Notes: a model not told the origin generated them from the letters alone. DNA of 64,000 bases from Streptomyces tagetis (GCF_018069565.1 NZ_JAGPNL010000009.1:124001-188000), one strand, 5' to 3'. Shown: positions 48,929 to 57,694, numbered from the stretch's first letter. Numbers and translations are program-made.

Positions 48929-50059
48929 TCACACCCCCCGGACCGCCCGCGCCAGCAGCGTGCACAGGGCGGCGCGGGGGGCGTTGTCCGGGGGGCGGCG
49001 GCGGGGGTGGACCGTGTTGGCGAGGAGGACGGCGAAGGTGTCCGTCGCCCGGTCGAGGACGAGCATCGTGCCGGTGAAGCCGGTGTGCCCGGCCGCCCCG
49101 CGCCCCGCCAGCTCCCCCATGAACCAGGGCTGGTCGACGGCGAAGCCCAGGCCCGGCGGGGCCAGCAGCAGTTCCACGAAGTCCGGGCCGAGGACGCGCG
49201 CGGGACCGTGGGCGCCGCCCGCGAGCAGCGCGCGGCTGAAGACCGCCAGGTCCCGCGCGGTCGAGAAGAGACCGGCGTGACCGGCCACGCCGCCCAGCGC
49301 CCAGGCGTTCTCGTCGTGGACGACCCCGCGCAGCATGCCCCGGTCCGCCTTGGCCCACGGCCGGCGCTGGTCCTCCGTCGCCGCCGCGCCCGGACACGGC
49401 CCGAACCGGGTCGCCGTCATGCCCAGCGGCCGGGTGATCCCCTCGTGGACCAGGGTGTCGAGGGGGCGGCCGGAGACACGTTCCAGGACGTGCTGGAGCA
49501 GCAGCATGTTCAGGTCCGAGTAGCGGTACGTGCCGGGCGCCCCCACCGGCGGCTCGGCGCGCAGCCGCGCCGTCCGCTCCCGGGCGTCGGCGCAGTCGTA
49601 CAGCGGGAGTTCGGCCCGCAGCCCGGAGGTGTGGGTGAGCAGGTGCCGTACGGTCACGCCGTGGTCGGCGGCGCCCCGGAAGTCCGGGAGGTACGCGCCG
49701 ACCTCGGCGTCGATGCCGAGGGTGCCGCGTTCGATCTGCTGCACGGCGGCGACGGCCGTGAAGAGCTTGGTGAGGGAGGCCAGGTCGAAGGGGGTGCCGA
49801 CGGTCGCCGGGACCCGGTCGGCGGCCGGCAGTTCCCCGCCCGTGCCGGTGCGCGGGTCGAAGGCGCCGTACCGTACGGCCCAGCCCGCGGCCTCCTCCAC
49901 GGCGAGCACGGGTCCGCGGCCGGCGGCCACGACGGCGCCGGCCGCCCAGGGCCGCTCGCCCTCGGTCAGCCCGCGCACCGCCCGGACCAGCCGGCGCAGC
50001 GGCTCCGGGTCGAGCCCGGCGCGTTCCGGGGTGTCGCTGCGCAGTCGCGGGGTGCTCAG
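48929..50059 (-). CDS. Serine hydrolase, beta-lactamase/class C family
   Basis: A roughly 376-residue penicillin-recognising-fold hydrolase with SxxK in DLASLTKLFTA, YSD in TYRYSDLNMLLL (Tyr as base) and HTG in GHTGFTG. No signal peptide is seen, so it is a cytosolic esterase/peptidase-like member rather than a secreted beta-lactamase. The frame reaches the MFS stop codon; the only start that fits is a CTG at 50059, overlapping as CTGA, with GGGGGAGGG 10 nt upstream. An internal GTG further in would lose conserved N-terminus. Coupled to the exporter. Confidence 0.8.
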   Translation of the reverse strand: MSTPRLRSDTPERAGLDPEPLRRLVRAVRGLTEGERPWAAGAVVAAGRGPVLAVEEAAGWAVRYGAFDPRTGTGGELPAADRVPATVGTPFDLASLTKLFTAVAAVQQIERGTLGIDAEVGAYLPDFRGAADHGVTVRHLLTHTSGLRAELPLYDCADARERTARLRAEPPVGAPGTYRYSDLNMLLLQHVLERVSGRPLDTLVHEGITRPLGMTATRFGPCPGAAATEDQRRPWAKADRGMLRGVVHDENAWALGGVAGHAGLFSTARDLAVFSRALLAGGAHGPARVLGPDFVELLLAPPGLGFAVDQPWFMGELAGRGAAGHTGFTGTMLVLDRATDTFAVLLANTVHPRRRPPDNAPRAALCTLLARAVRGV

Positions 50060-51603
50060 ATCCGCTCGCCCTCCCCCGCCGTCCGGCCGTGCCGGGGCCG
50101 GCACAGGACCAGGAAGAAGGCCAGCGCCACGAGGGCGGCGGCCAGTTGGACGATCGCCATGGGCAGGGCGGTGTCCTCGCCGGCGATCCCCACCAGCGGG
50201 GAGGCGATGGCGCCGATCAGGAAGGAGGAGGTGCCGAGCAGCGCGGAGGCGGAACCGGCCGCGTGCTTGACCCGCATCAGGGCGAGGGTCTGGGTGTTGG
50301 GCAGGGTGATGCCCATCGCGGACATCAGCACGAAGAGCGCGGCGGCCACCGGCACGAGCCCGACCTCGCCGAAGACGCCCAGGGACATCAGCAGCAGGGC
50401 GGTGGCGGCGGCGATGACGATGAGCAGGCCGAGACCGAGCACCCGGTCCAGGCGGACCCGGCCGACCAGGATCTTGCCGTTGATCTGGCCGACGATGACC
50501 AGGCCGACCGAGTTGACGCCGAAGAGCAGGCTGAAGGTCTGCGGGGAGGCGCCGTAGATCTCCTGGACGACGAAGGGGGAGGCGGAGATGTAGGCGAAGA
50601 GCGCGGCGAAGGCGAACCCGCCCGCGAGCATGTAACCGGCGAAGGCGCGGTCGGCGAGCAGCCCGCGCATCGAGCGGAGGGTGTCGCCGATCCCGCCGGA
50701 GTGCCGGTCGGCGGCGGGCAGCGTCTCGGGGAGTCTCGCCCAGACGATGCCGCCGAGCACCGCCCCGACCACGGTGAGCACGACGAAGACGCCCCGCCAG
50801 TCCGTCACCCGCAGGATCTGCCCGCCGATGAGCGGCGCGACGACGGGGGCGACGCCGGAGATCAGCATGAGGGTGGAGAAGAAGCGGGCCATGGCCACGC
50901 CGTCGTAGAGGTCGCGGACGACGGCCCGCGCGATGACGATGCCGGCGGCGCCCGCGAGGCCCTGGGCCAGCCGGAAGGCGACGAGGAGTTCGACGGTGGG
51001 GGCGAGGGCGCACAGGGCGGTGGCGACGACGTAGACGGCGAGGCCGGTCAGGAGCGGGCGGCGGCGGCCCCACCGGTCGCTCATCGGGCCGACGACGAGC
51101 TGGCCGAGGGCCATGCCGGCCAGGCAGGCGGTGAGGGTGAGCTGCACGGTCGCGGCGGGCGCGTGCAGGGCGCGGGTGACCTCCGGCAGCGCGGGGAGGT
51201 ACATGTCCATCGCCAGCGGGGGCGTGGCGGTCAGTCCCCCGAGGATGAGCGTGACGAGCAGGCTGGTGCGGCGCGGGCCGCGCCCGGCGGGCCGGACACC
51301 GCGCGGCGCGGGCGCCTGTCCGGCGGCGCGGGGGGCCGGTGCGGGGGCCTCCACGGCGGCGCGGGCGGCGGGGACGGAGGGGCCGTCCGGGGCCGGGGTG
51401 CCCGCCTCGGGGCCGGGGCCGGTGGCGGCCGGGGCGCGGTGCGGGGGCGCCGCGGTGCACGGCGCGGCGGAACGGGGCGCGGCGGAGTACGGCGCCGCGG
51501 GCGGCGGGGTGTCCGCCGGGTGCGGCGCCGGGGTGGGTGATGGTGAGTGCGGTGACGGTGAGTGCGGTGACGGGTGCGGTGTCGACGGCCCGCTCTCGGG
51601 CAT
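50056..51603 (-). CDS. MFS multidrug exporter, Bcr/CflA family
   Basis: A 515-residue exporter with twelve helices from about residue 113. DMYLPALPEVTRALHAPAATVQLTL at helix 1 and GPMSDRWGRRRPLL (motif A) mark the Bcr/CflA family, including bicyclomycin-type and other drug efflux. The first 110 residues are a Pro/Ala/Ser-rich tail, unusual in this family but supported by GGGAGGGG before ATG 51603. The downstream serine hydrolase is coupled. Confidence 0.9.
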   Translation of the reverse strand: MPESGPSTPHPSPHSPSPHSPSPTPAPHPADTPPPAAPYSAAPRSAAPCTAAPPHRAPAATGPGPEAGTPAPDGPSVPAARAAVEAPAPAPRAAGQAPAPRGVRPAGRGPRRTSLLVTLILGGLTATPPLAMDMYLPALPEVTRALHAPAATVQLTLTACLAGMALGQLVVGPMSDRWGRRRPLLTGLAVYVVATALCALAPTVELLVAFRLAQGLAGAAGIVIARAVVRDLYDGVAMARFFSTLMLISGVAPVVAPLIGGQILRVTDWRGVFVVLTVVGAVLGGIVWARLPETLPAADRHSGGIGDTLRSMRGLLADRAFAGYMLAGGFAFAALFAYISASPFVVQEIYGASPQTFSLLFGVNSVGLVIVGQINGKILVGRVRLDRVLGLGLLIVIAAATALLLMSLGVFGEVGLVPVAAALFVLMSAMGITLPNTQTLALMRVKHAAGSASALLGTSSFLIGAIASPLVGIAGEDTALPMAIVQLAAALVALAFFLVLCRPRHGRTAGEGERI

Positions 51604-51691
51604 GTGCCCCTCCCTCTTCTACGGTTCCGCCCCCTATGCTCTCAGCTCGTACGCTCGTGAACGAATGCTTCGAGGCGAAGGCGGGGGCGCG

Positions 51692-52795
51692 GTGGCGGAG
51701 CGGAAGGCGCGCTGGGGGATTCTGGCGACCGGTGGGATGGCGGCGACGTTCACGGCGGACCTGGTCGGGCTGCCCGACGCCGAGGTGGTCGCGGTGGCCT
51801 CGCGGACCGAGGCGTCGGCGCGGGAGTTCGCCGGCCGTTTCGGGATACCCCGGGCCCACGGCTCCTGGGAGGCGCTGGCGCGCGACGAGGAGGTCGACGT
51901 GGTCTACGTCGCCACCCCGCACGCGGCGCACCGGGCGGCGGCGGGGCTGTGCCTGGAGGCGGGGCGGCACGTGCTGTGCGAGAAGCCGTTCACGCTGAAC
52001 GCGCGCGAGGCGGGCGAGCTGGTCGCCCTCGCCCGGCGGCGCGGGGTCTTCCTGATGGAGGCCATGTGGACGTACTGCAACCCGCTGGTGCGGCGGCTCA
52101 GGGCGCTGGTGGACGACGGGGCGGTCGGCCGGGTGCGCTCCGTGCAGGCCGACTTCGGGCTGGGCGGGACCTTCCCGCCGGGCCACCGGCTGCGGGACCC
52201 GGCGCAGGGCGGCGGCGCGCTGCTCGACCTCGGCGTGTACCCGGTGGCGTTCGCGCAGTTGCTGCTGGGCGAGCCGTCCGGGGTGACGGCGCGGGCGGTC
52301 CTCTCCGAGGAGGGCGTCGACCTCCAGACGGCGGCGCTGCTGTCCTGGGAGGGCGGCGCGCTGGCGTCGCTGCACTGCTCGATCGTGGGCGCCACGCCCA
52401 ACTGGGCGGCGGTGACGGGCTCACGGGGCCGGATCGAGGTGCCGTACGGCTTCTTCGCCCCGGACCGCTTCGTACTGCACCGGGAGGGGCGGGAGCCCGA
52501 GGAGTTCCGCGCCGACCCGGCGGACGGGCCGCCCACCACCCTCGCGCACGAGGCGCGGGAGGTGATGCGGGCGCTGCGGGCGGGTGAACGGGAGTCGCCG
52601 GTGGTGCCGCTGGACGGCACGCTGGCGGTGATGCGGACGCTGGACGCGATCCGCGCCCGCGTGGGCGTCCACTACCCGGGGGAGACGGAGGGCGCGGACG
52701 GCGGTGTCGGCGGGGCTCCGAGTGCGGGCGCGAGTGCGGGCGCCGGTGCGGGTGCGGGCGCCGGCGCGGGCGAGCCGGTGGTGGCACCGGCCTGA
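51692..52795 (+). CDS. Gfo/Idh/MocA family oxidoreductase
   Basis: A 367-residue NAD(P)-dependent oxidoreductase: N-terminal Rossmann fold with WGILATGGMAATFTADL, VDVVYVATPHAAHRAAAGLCLEAGRHVLCEKP (the EKP motif), then the alpha/beta C-domain (AQGGGALLDLGVYPVAF). Likely acts on sugars or inositol-like compounds; substrate unknown. GTG 51692 has AAGGCGGGGG upstream; an ATG at 51665 would add nine residues. The last 30 residues are a GAxGAG tandem repeat encoded by a 6-bp unit. Confidence 0.88.
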   Translation: MAERKARWGILATGGMAATFTADLVGLPDAEVVAVASRTEASAREFAGRFGIPRAHGSWEALARDEEVDVVYVATPHAAHRAAAGLCLEAGRHVLCEKPFTLNAREAGELVALARRRGVFLMEAMWTYCNPLVRRLRALVDDGAVGRVRSVQADFGLGGTFPPGHRLRDPAQGGGALLDLGVYPVAFAQLLLGEPSGVTARAVLSEEGVDLQTAALLSWEGGALASLHCSIVGATPNWAAVTGSRGRIEVPYGFFAPDRFVLHREGREPEEFRADPADGPPTTLAHEAREVMRALRAGERESPVVPLDGTLAVMRTLDAIRARVGVHYPGETEGADGGVGGAPSAGASAGAGAGAGAGAGEPVVAPA

Positions 52796-53240
52796 CCCCG
52801 GAGCCGTACGAGGCACGGACGACGAGCCGGTGGCGGCGGCCCGGCCCGACCCCCGGGCCGTACGGACCCTGCCCGCGCCGGTCCCCCGCGGCCGTATCCG
52901 GGACGTGGCTGAACTCGGCGCGGGCAAAGGGGCGTTCGCCCGGAGCAACGGCCCGCCGAACGACGCATCCACACAAACGGAGCTTCCCGGTCCGCCATGT
53001 TGCGACCGCCGTCCGTCGTATGCTCAACTTTCCTTCACCGGAGCTTCACACTCGGAGCGTCGGCCTTCCGGGGCTTCGCGGACCATCCCGAGGGGGGGCG
53101 GCAGCCGTTCCGCACGCCGGCCGGGGGCGGGTTCCGCGTGGGACCGCGGGATGCGCGCGAGCGCGCGGAACGGCTGCCACACACACCCTGCGCTGTTCAC
53201 CACCCGGCGGAGCCGGTCTTCCGGTGCCGGGCGGCGGCCG
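52796..53240. other. Intergenic region between oxidoreductase and SnoaL-like genes
   Basis: This 445-bp spacer has no supported gene. The main structure is an inverted repeat at 53100-53178. An A/T-richer patch (about 52970-53050) with GTATGCTCAACTTTCC could hold a promoter, but no start follows it with a ribosome site. Confidence 0.5.
53100..53178. repeat. Long-loop inverted repeat
   Basis: GGCAGCCGTTCCGC (53100-53113) and GCGGAACGGCTGCC (53165-53178) are perfect 14-bp complements separated by 51 bp rich in GC. It lies about 60 bp beyond the stop of the SnoaL-like gene and may act as terminator or as part of a small RNA. Confidence 0.65.
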
Positions 53241-53576
53241 TCACGCCTGTCCCGTCTCGAAGCGGGCGATGCGGCCGGCGTCGTCCACGGTGAAGCGCCA
53301 CCGGGTGCGCATCTCGCCCCAGGTGTCGTTGCGGTAGCGGGCGAGGAGGGAACGGCCGCCGTCCGACTCGCTGTCGACCTCCATGTGACCGTGCGAGGAG
53401 AAGATCTCCCGGTCGATCCACTGGTCGAGGTCCCGGTCGTCGCCGTCGTCGGCCATGGTGGCGTCCGGCGCGAGCGTGGCGAGGAACGCCTCGCGGTCCT
53501 GGGAGTTCAGGGCGGTGACGAAGGCGCGCACGGCCGGGTCGCTGAGTCGCGTGGTCTTCATGCCGGTCAGCGTCAC
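53241..53576 (-). CDS. SnoaL/NTF2-like protein
   Basis: A 111-residue cone-fold protein: VRAFVTALNSQDREAFLATLAPDATMADDGDDRDLDQWIDREIF is the typical NTF2-like N-terminal half, and WRFTVDDAGRIARFETGQA the last strand. Such proteins are polyketide cyclases, steroid isomerases or binding proteins; function open. GTG 53576 has GGGGGAG 5-8 nt upstream; ATG 53561 is the alternative. Confidence 0.8.
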   Translation of the reverse strand: MTLTGMKTTRLSDPAVRAFVTALNSQDREAFLATLAPDATMADDGDDRDLDQWIDREIFSSHGHMEVDSESDGGRSLLARYRNDTWGEMRTRWRFTVDDAGRIARFETGQA

Positions 53577-53722
53577 ACCGCTCCCCCGCCCCCGCCACCC
53601 GGCGCACCCCCGCCACTCGAACGGCGCCCGGGGCGGGCCCGCCGGATGTCGCCGGGTGCGGGCGGTGCCACGGTGGGAACACGGGACGGAGCACGACCGC
53701 CCGCCGCCCGAAGGGACCGCAC

Positions 53723-54265
53723 ATGACCTGCTACGACCGACGCGACCTCGGCCTGCTGCTGCTCCGGCTGGGCACCGGCGGGGTGCTCGCCGCGCACGGC
53801 GCGCAGAAGCTGCTCGGCTGGTTCGGGGGCGGCGGCATCGAGGGGACCGGCCGCTTCATGGAGTCCGTCGGCTACACGCCGGGCAAGGCCGGCGCGATCG
53901 CGGCGGGCCTCGCGGAGGCCGGCGGCGGGGTGCTGCTGGCCCTGGGCCTGGCGACCCCGGCCGCGGGCGCGGCGGCGGCCGGCGCGATGGCCGGGGCGGC
54001 GGCGGTGCACACGCCGAACGGCTTCTTCGCCCGGTCCGGCGGCTACGAGTACGCCGCGTCGCTCGGCCTGACCTCGGCCGGACTGGCGGTCACGGGCCCC
54101 GGACGCCTCTCCCTGGACCACGCCCTCGGCCACTCGGCCAACCGCGACTGGATGGTCCCGGCCGCGCTCGCGGCGACGGCGGCGGCCACGGCGGCCGTCC
54201 TCGGCGCCCGGACCCGGCGGCTGCGGAAGACGGCCCAGGGCGAACAGGAACCGCTGTTCGACTGA
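53723..54265 (+). CDS. DoxX family membrane protein
   Basis: A 180-residue membrane protein with four helices: LLLLRLGTGGVLAAHGAQKLLGWFGG (the DoxX start) and AGLAEAGGGVLLALGLATP. DoxX proteins take part in quinone-linked redox or thiol stress, including the mycobacterial membrane-associated oxidoreductase complex. AAGGGA lies before ATG 53723. Confidence 0.88.
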   Translation: MTCYDRRDLGLLLLRLGTGGVLAAHGAQKLLGWFGGGGIEGTGRFMESVGYTPGKAGAIAAGLAEAGGGVLLALGLATPAAGAAAAGAMAGAAAVHTPNGFFARSGGYEYAASLGLTSAGLAVTGPGRLSLDHALGHSANRDWMVPAALAATAAATAAVLGARTRRLRKTAQGEQEPLFD

Positions 54266-54284
54266 GGCGTGGCACCCTTCCCGC

Positions 54285-54686
54285 ATGAACGGGAACGACG
54301 ACGATCACACCCCCGGCCTGTGGGACGGCGTGGCCGCCCTGTGCCACTGGCTGGACGCCAACGAGCCGGTACCCGGCCGCGAGGGCCTGCTGCTGCGCGT
54401 ACTGAAACTCTCCGAGGAGGTCGGCGAGGCCGCCCAGGCGGTGATCGGCGTGACCGGCCAGAACCCGCGCAAGGGCGTCACCCACACCTGGCAGGACGTG
54501 GAGGCGGAACTGTGCGACGTGGCCCTCACCGCGCTGGTCGCCCTCCGCACCCTGACCCCGGACGCCCAAGAGGTCTTCGCCCGCCACCTGACGGCGGTGA
54601 CGAACCGCTCCACACACGGCACCGCTCCCGCCACCCCTCCGGTCCCACCGGCCGAGACCGGACCGGCTCCGGGAGGCCGGGTGTGA
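54285..54686 (+). CDS. MazG-like nucleotide pyrophosphohydrolase family protein
   Basis: A 133-residue all-alpha NTP-PPase-like protein: LLLRVLKLSEEVGEAAQAVIGVTGQNPRKGVTH has the EExxE metal motif, and DVEAELCDVALTALVAL the ExxD partner. Such enzymes remove aberrant nucleotides, but short MazG-like forms may be specialised. The C-terminus is Pro-rich. 19 bp from doxX. Confidence 0.85.
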   Translation: MNGNDDDHTPGLWDGVAALCHWLDANEPVPGREGLLLRVLKLSEEVGEAAQAVIGVTGQNPRKGVTHTWQDVEAELCDVALTALVALRTLTPDAQEVFARHLTAVTNRSTHGTAPATPPVPPAETGPAPGGRV

Positions 54687-54783
54687 GAAATACCCGTGGC
54701 CCTCGCGGCGGCGGTCGGGAGGTTGCTCCGTCTCCCCGGCAGCCGGACGTGACAGAACCTCCCGCGGTCCTCAGCCTGATCCC

Positions 54784-55689
54784 ATGACACCGGTCACGAC
54801 CATCGGCGGCTTCGCGCAGGGCCGTTGGGAGGACGTCCTGCGGCGCGCGTGCGCGGTCGCCGGTCTGGAGGCGGCCGGTGCCCGTGTGCTGCGGGGGCAC
54901 ACCAACGCCGTGGTGCTCCTGGAGCGGGAGTCCGTCGTGGTGAAGATCGCCCGGCACGGGAGCCGGCCGGCCGACGCCGTCCGCACGGTGCGCTTCGTGC
55001 GGTGGCTGATGGAACAGGGCTTCCCCACGGTGCCGCTGCATCCCGTCGCGGCGGAACAGCCCGTGGTCGTGGACGGTCACGCGGTCACGTTCTGGACCTA
55101 CCTGCCGCAGCCGGACCATCCCGTGCGCGCGGAACAACTCGCCCCGCTCCTGCACGCGCTGCACCGGCTCGGTCCCCCGCCGGTCGAACTGCCGGCCCGT
55201 GACACCGTCGCCGCCATCGCGTCCTCGCTCGGCGGCATCACCGACGTGCCCGCCCGGCTCGTCGACGTCCTGTCCGTACGCCTGCGCGCCCTGGCCGAGG
55301 AGCTGGCCGAGGTGCGCTTCCCGTACCCCGAGACGGTCGTCCAGGGCGACCCCCAGCACCGCAACGCGCTGCACCACGGCGGCGAAGCGGTGCTCTGCGA
55401 CTGGGACACGGTCGCCCGGGGCCACCGGGAATGGGACCTCGTCACCGTCGAGATCCACTGCCGCCGCTTCGGCTACGGCGACGCGCACTACCGCGACTTC
55501 GCCTCCTCGTACGGCCGCGACATCACCTCGTGGGAGGGGTACTCCACCCTGCGCGATCTGCGCGAGCTACGCATGATCACGACGAACGCCCGCAAGATCG
55601 GGCACGCCCCCGGGAGCCGCGCCGAGGTGATCCGGCGGATAGAGGGACTGATCGAGGGGGACACCACGCTCCGCTGGCACATCCTGTGA
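54784..55689 (+). CDS. Aminoglycoside phosphotransferase (APH) family protein
   Basis: A 301-residue kinase-fold protein. VVVKIARHG (ATP-binding Lys), VVQGDPQHRNALHHGGEAVLCDWDTVARG (Brenner motif QGDPxxxN in place of HGDxxxxN, and the DxD-like CDWD metal site) and WDLVTVEIHC identify the APH/ChoK family. The His-to-Gln change is found in many uncharacterised members, so antibiotic phosphorylation is not implied. Start ATG 54784 gives the family length. Confidence 0.85.
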   Translation: MTPVTTIGGFAQGRWEDVLRRACAVAGLEAAGARVLRGHTNAVVLLERESVVVKIARHGSRPADAVRTVRFVRWLMEQGFPTVPLHPVAAEQPVVVDGHAVTFWTYLPQPDHPVRAEQLAPLLHALHRLGPPPVELPARDTVAAIASSLGGITDVPARLVDVLSVRLRALAEELAEVRFPYPETVVQGDPQHRNALHHGGEAVLCDWDTVARGHREWDLVTVEIHCRRFGYGDAHYRDFASSYGRDITSWEGYSTLRDLRELRMITTNARKIGHAPGSRAEVIRRIEGLIEGDTTLRWHIL

Positions 55690-55831
55690 GGGACGCCCGT
55701 CCTCGGGGAGGCGGGCGCCGCGAACCGCGCAGGGCACGTCGTCTCGTGCTCGTGGAGGAGTCCGGCCCGCGTGCGCCTGCCGACGGAGTACGGTCCGGGG
55801 TGTTGATGTCGTCCTGGGAGGGAGAGGGACC

Positions 55832-56152
55832 GTGGCCGGGTATCTGACCGTGTGGACCACGACCGACGCGCCCGAGAAGGCGCGGGAGCTGGCCGCCGGG
55901 GCGGTGGAGGCGCGGGTCGCGGCCTGCGCTCAGGTCGACGGGCCGGTCACCAGCGTGTACCGGTGGCAGGGCGAGGTCCGGACCGACCAGGAGTGGCGCG
56001 TGCAGTTCAAGACGACCGCCGAGCGCTACCCGGCGCTGGAGGCGCACCTGCGGCGCGTGCACGACTACGACACCCCGGAGATCATCGCCGTACCGGTCAC
56101 GCACGGCGGCGCGGAGTACCTGGCGTGGATCGACGAGGAGACCCGGGGCTGA
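55832..56152 (+). CDS. cutA: CutA-type divalent-ion tolerance protein
   Basis: A 106-residue trimeric ferredoxin-like protein: VEARVAACAQVDGPVTSVYRWQGEVRTDQEWRVQFKTT and HDYDTPEIIAVPVTHGGAEYLAWI are the diagnostic CutA1 segments. Role in metal tolerance was proposed in E. coli but is not settled. GTG 55832 has GGGAGGGAGAGG upstream. Confidence 0.93.
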   Translation: MAGYLTVWTTTDAPEKARELAAGAVEARVAACAQVDGPVTSVYRWQGEVRTDQEWRVQFKTTAERYPALEAHLRRVHDYDTPEIIAVPVTHGGAEYLAWIDEETRG

Positions 56153-56174
56153 GCCGACCCCGGCGGGAACGCTC

Positions 56175-56350
56175 CGGCGGGCCGGTCCGCCGAGCGAGCC
56201 CACGGCAAGGCCGCGGCGGGCCGGCGCTTCGAGCGAGCCCACGACAAGGCCGCGGCGGGCAGGCTCGTCGAGCAGAGCCACGGCAAGGCCCCGGCGGGTC
56301 CGCTCGCCGAGCCGGCCCCGTGGGAATGTTCCGGCGGGCCGGCTCGTTCA
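56175..56350. repeat. 39-bp tandem repeat between cutA and the DUF5701-like gene
   Basis: Units starting CGGCGGG at 56175, 56214, 56253, 56292 and 56332 (39, 39, 39, 40 bp) share CGAGCxxGCCCACGGCAAGGCC. There are about 4.5 copies. 39 is a multiple of 3, so reading frames stay open through it on both strands, but no start with a ribosome site supports a protein. Confidence 0.85.
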
Positions 56351-56393
56351 CCGGGCGCCCTCCACCGTCCGCCCCGCGACCCCCGGGAGCATC

Positions 56394-57089
56394 GTGCCCG
56401 ACACCGCCGCCGTCCCCCCGACCGACGCCCCCTCGACCGCCCTCCCGGCGCTGCCCGCCCTCGGTGTCCAGGCCGAGCGCCTGATCGAGCTGGGCGTGCA
56501 CGAGACCGCCGGGCTCTCCGCCGCCGGACTCCGGGACTTCGCCGAGGCCGCCGCCGGCCTGCCCGGGGCCGGTGAGGGCGCGCTGCTCGCCGTCCACCCG
56601 GACCGCGCCCCCGCCTCCGCGCTCGCCCCGCTGCTCCGCCGGGACGGCAGACCGGGCTTCGTCGTCACCGACATGACCGACGTCGACCTCTTCGCCCCGC
56701 TCGACACGGCCACCCCGCCCGACGCGCCCCTCTACCTCGTCACCGGCCCGGACCGCGGCGACCACCTCGCCGGCTGGAGCCCGGACGAGGCCCTGCCCGC
56801 CCTCACCGCCGACGCCCGTACACCGCTGCTGCTCACCGAGGGCATCCACTGGCTGCTCCAGCGGCCCGCCGTCCTCGAACGCGGCCACTGCTTCATGACC
56901 GTCGGCTCCCGGCTGCGCAAGCCCGGCGGCGCCCTGGACTCGCGCACTCCGGCGATCTGGATCAGCAACGGCACCGGCCGGGACGGCCGCGAGCGCCGCA
57001 ACGCCCCCAAGGTCGGCTGGTGTTGGGCGGGCAACCGCCACACGTGGCTCGGCTTCGGCTCCGCGAGGGGCCGCCACACGCTGCCGTAG
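56394..57089 (+). CDS. DUF5701-like hypothetical protein
   Basis: A 231-residue soluble protein: RLIELGVHETAGLSAAGLRDFAEAAAGLPG, FVVTDMTDVDLFAPL, YLVTGPDRGDHLAGWSPDEALP and a Trp-rich ending APKVGWCWAGNRHTWLGFGSA match the actinobacterial DUF5701 family as I recall it. Function unknown; the Trp/Cys-rich end may form a binding site. GGGAG lies 6 nt before GTG 56394. Confidence 0.75.
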   Translation: MPDTAAVPPTDAPSTALPALPALGVQAERLIELGVHETAGLSAAGLRDFAEAAAGLPGAGEGALLAVHPDRAPASALAPLLRRDGRPGFVVTDMTDVDLFAPLDTATPPDAPLYLVTGPDRGDHLAGWSPDEALPALTADARTPLLLTEGIHWLLQRPAVLERGHCFMTVGSRLRKPGGALDSRTPAIWISNGTGRDGRERRNAPKVGWCWAGNRHTWLGFGSARGRHTLP

Positions 57090-57135
57090 CCGAGCCGTGT
57101 GGCGCCGCCCGCCGGGCACGTACCGGCCCGCCCGA

Positions 57136-57648
57136 CTACGCGGCCCTGCCCGGCCCTTGGCGGTCCGGGGCGTGTCCGGGGCGGTGGCGCAGGTGGCCGT
57201 GCTGGTAGGCGAGCGCCACCGCGTGGGCCCGGTGCCGGGCCTGGAGGACGTCGAAGATGCGGCGGACGTGACTCTTGACGGTGTTCACGCTCAGGTACAG
57301 CTCGCCCGCGATCTCCTCGTTGCTCTTCCCCTCGGCGATGCGCTGGAGTACCTCCTGGCAGCGCCCGGTGAGGACCACCCACTCGCGGGGCTCGGGCGAG
57401 AGCCGCGCCAGCCAGCCGCGTTCGTAGCCGATGGCGACCATCCGCGCGCGTTCGTTGGTGCCCAGGCTCTTGCCCAGCCGGTCGACGTGCCGCTGCACGG
57501 TCGGCCGGGCCACGTGCAGGTGCCCCGCGATCTCGACGTTGGTGTAGCCGCGGGCGACGCCCGACAGGACCTGGAGCTGCCTCCAGGTCGGGAAGACGAC
57601 CCGCTTCCGCGCCGTCCGCTCGATGGTCTCCGGACCGGTGATGGTCAC
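57136..57648 (-). CDS. Regulator with two LuxR-type HTH domains
   Basis: A 170-residue protein made almost wholly of two GerE/LuxR HTH domains: residues about 20-85 (RQLQVLSGVARGYTNVEIAGHLHVARPTVQRHVDRL) and about 90-150 (CQEVLQRIAEGKSNEEIAGELYLSVNTVKSHVRRIF). No receiver or sensor domain is present. GTG 57648 has AAGGAGAGG upstream; a TTG at 57672 gives a longer form without a ribosome site. The arrangement is unusual, as LuxR-type HTHs normally occur singly. Possibly a stable DNA-bridging or paired-site regulator. Confidence 0.82.
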   Translation of the reverse strand: MTITGPETIERTARKRVVFPTWRQLQVLSGVARGYTNVEIAGHLHVARPTVQRHVDRLGKSLGTNERARMVAIGYERGWLARLSPEPREWVVLTGRCQEVLQRIAEGKSNEEIAGELYLSVNTVKSHVRRIFDVLQARHRAHAVALAYQHGHLRHRPGHAPDRQGPGRAA

Positions 57649-57694
57649 GCTGCCCCTCTCCTTGGCCGTCAAGTGACGCGGTACGCATGCCGCT

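Noticed and set aside
54784..55689. Aminoglycoside resistance gene
   Set aside because: The fold is APH-like but the Brenner motif starts QGD and no resistance context is seen.
56175..56350. CRISPR-like array or repeat protein at the 39-bp repeats
   Set aside because: No spacers, and no start codon with a ribosome site in any frame through it.
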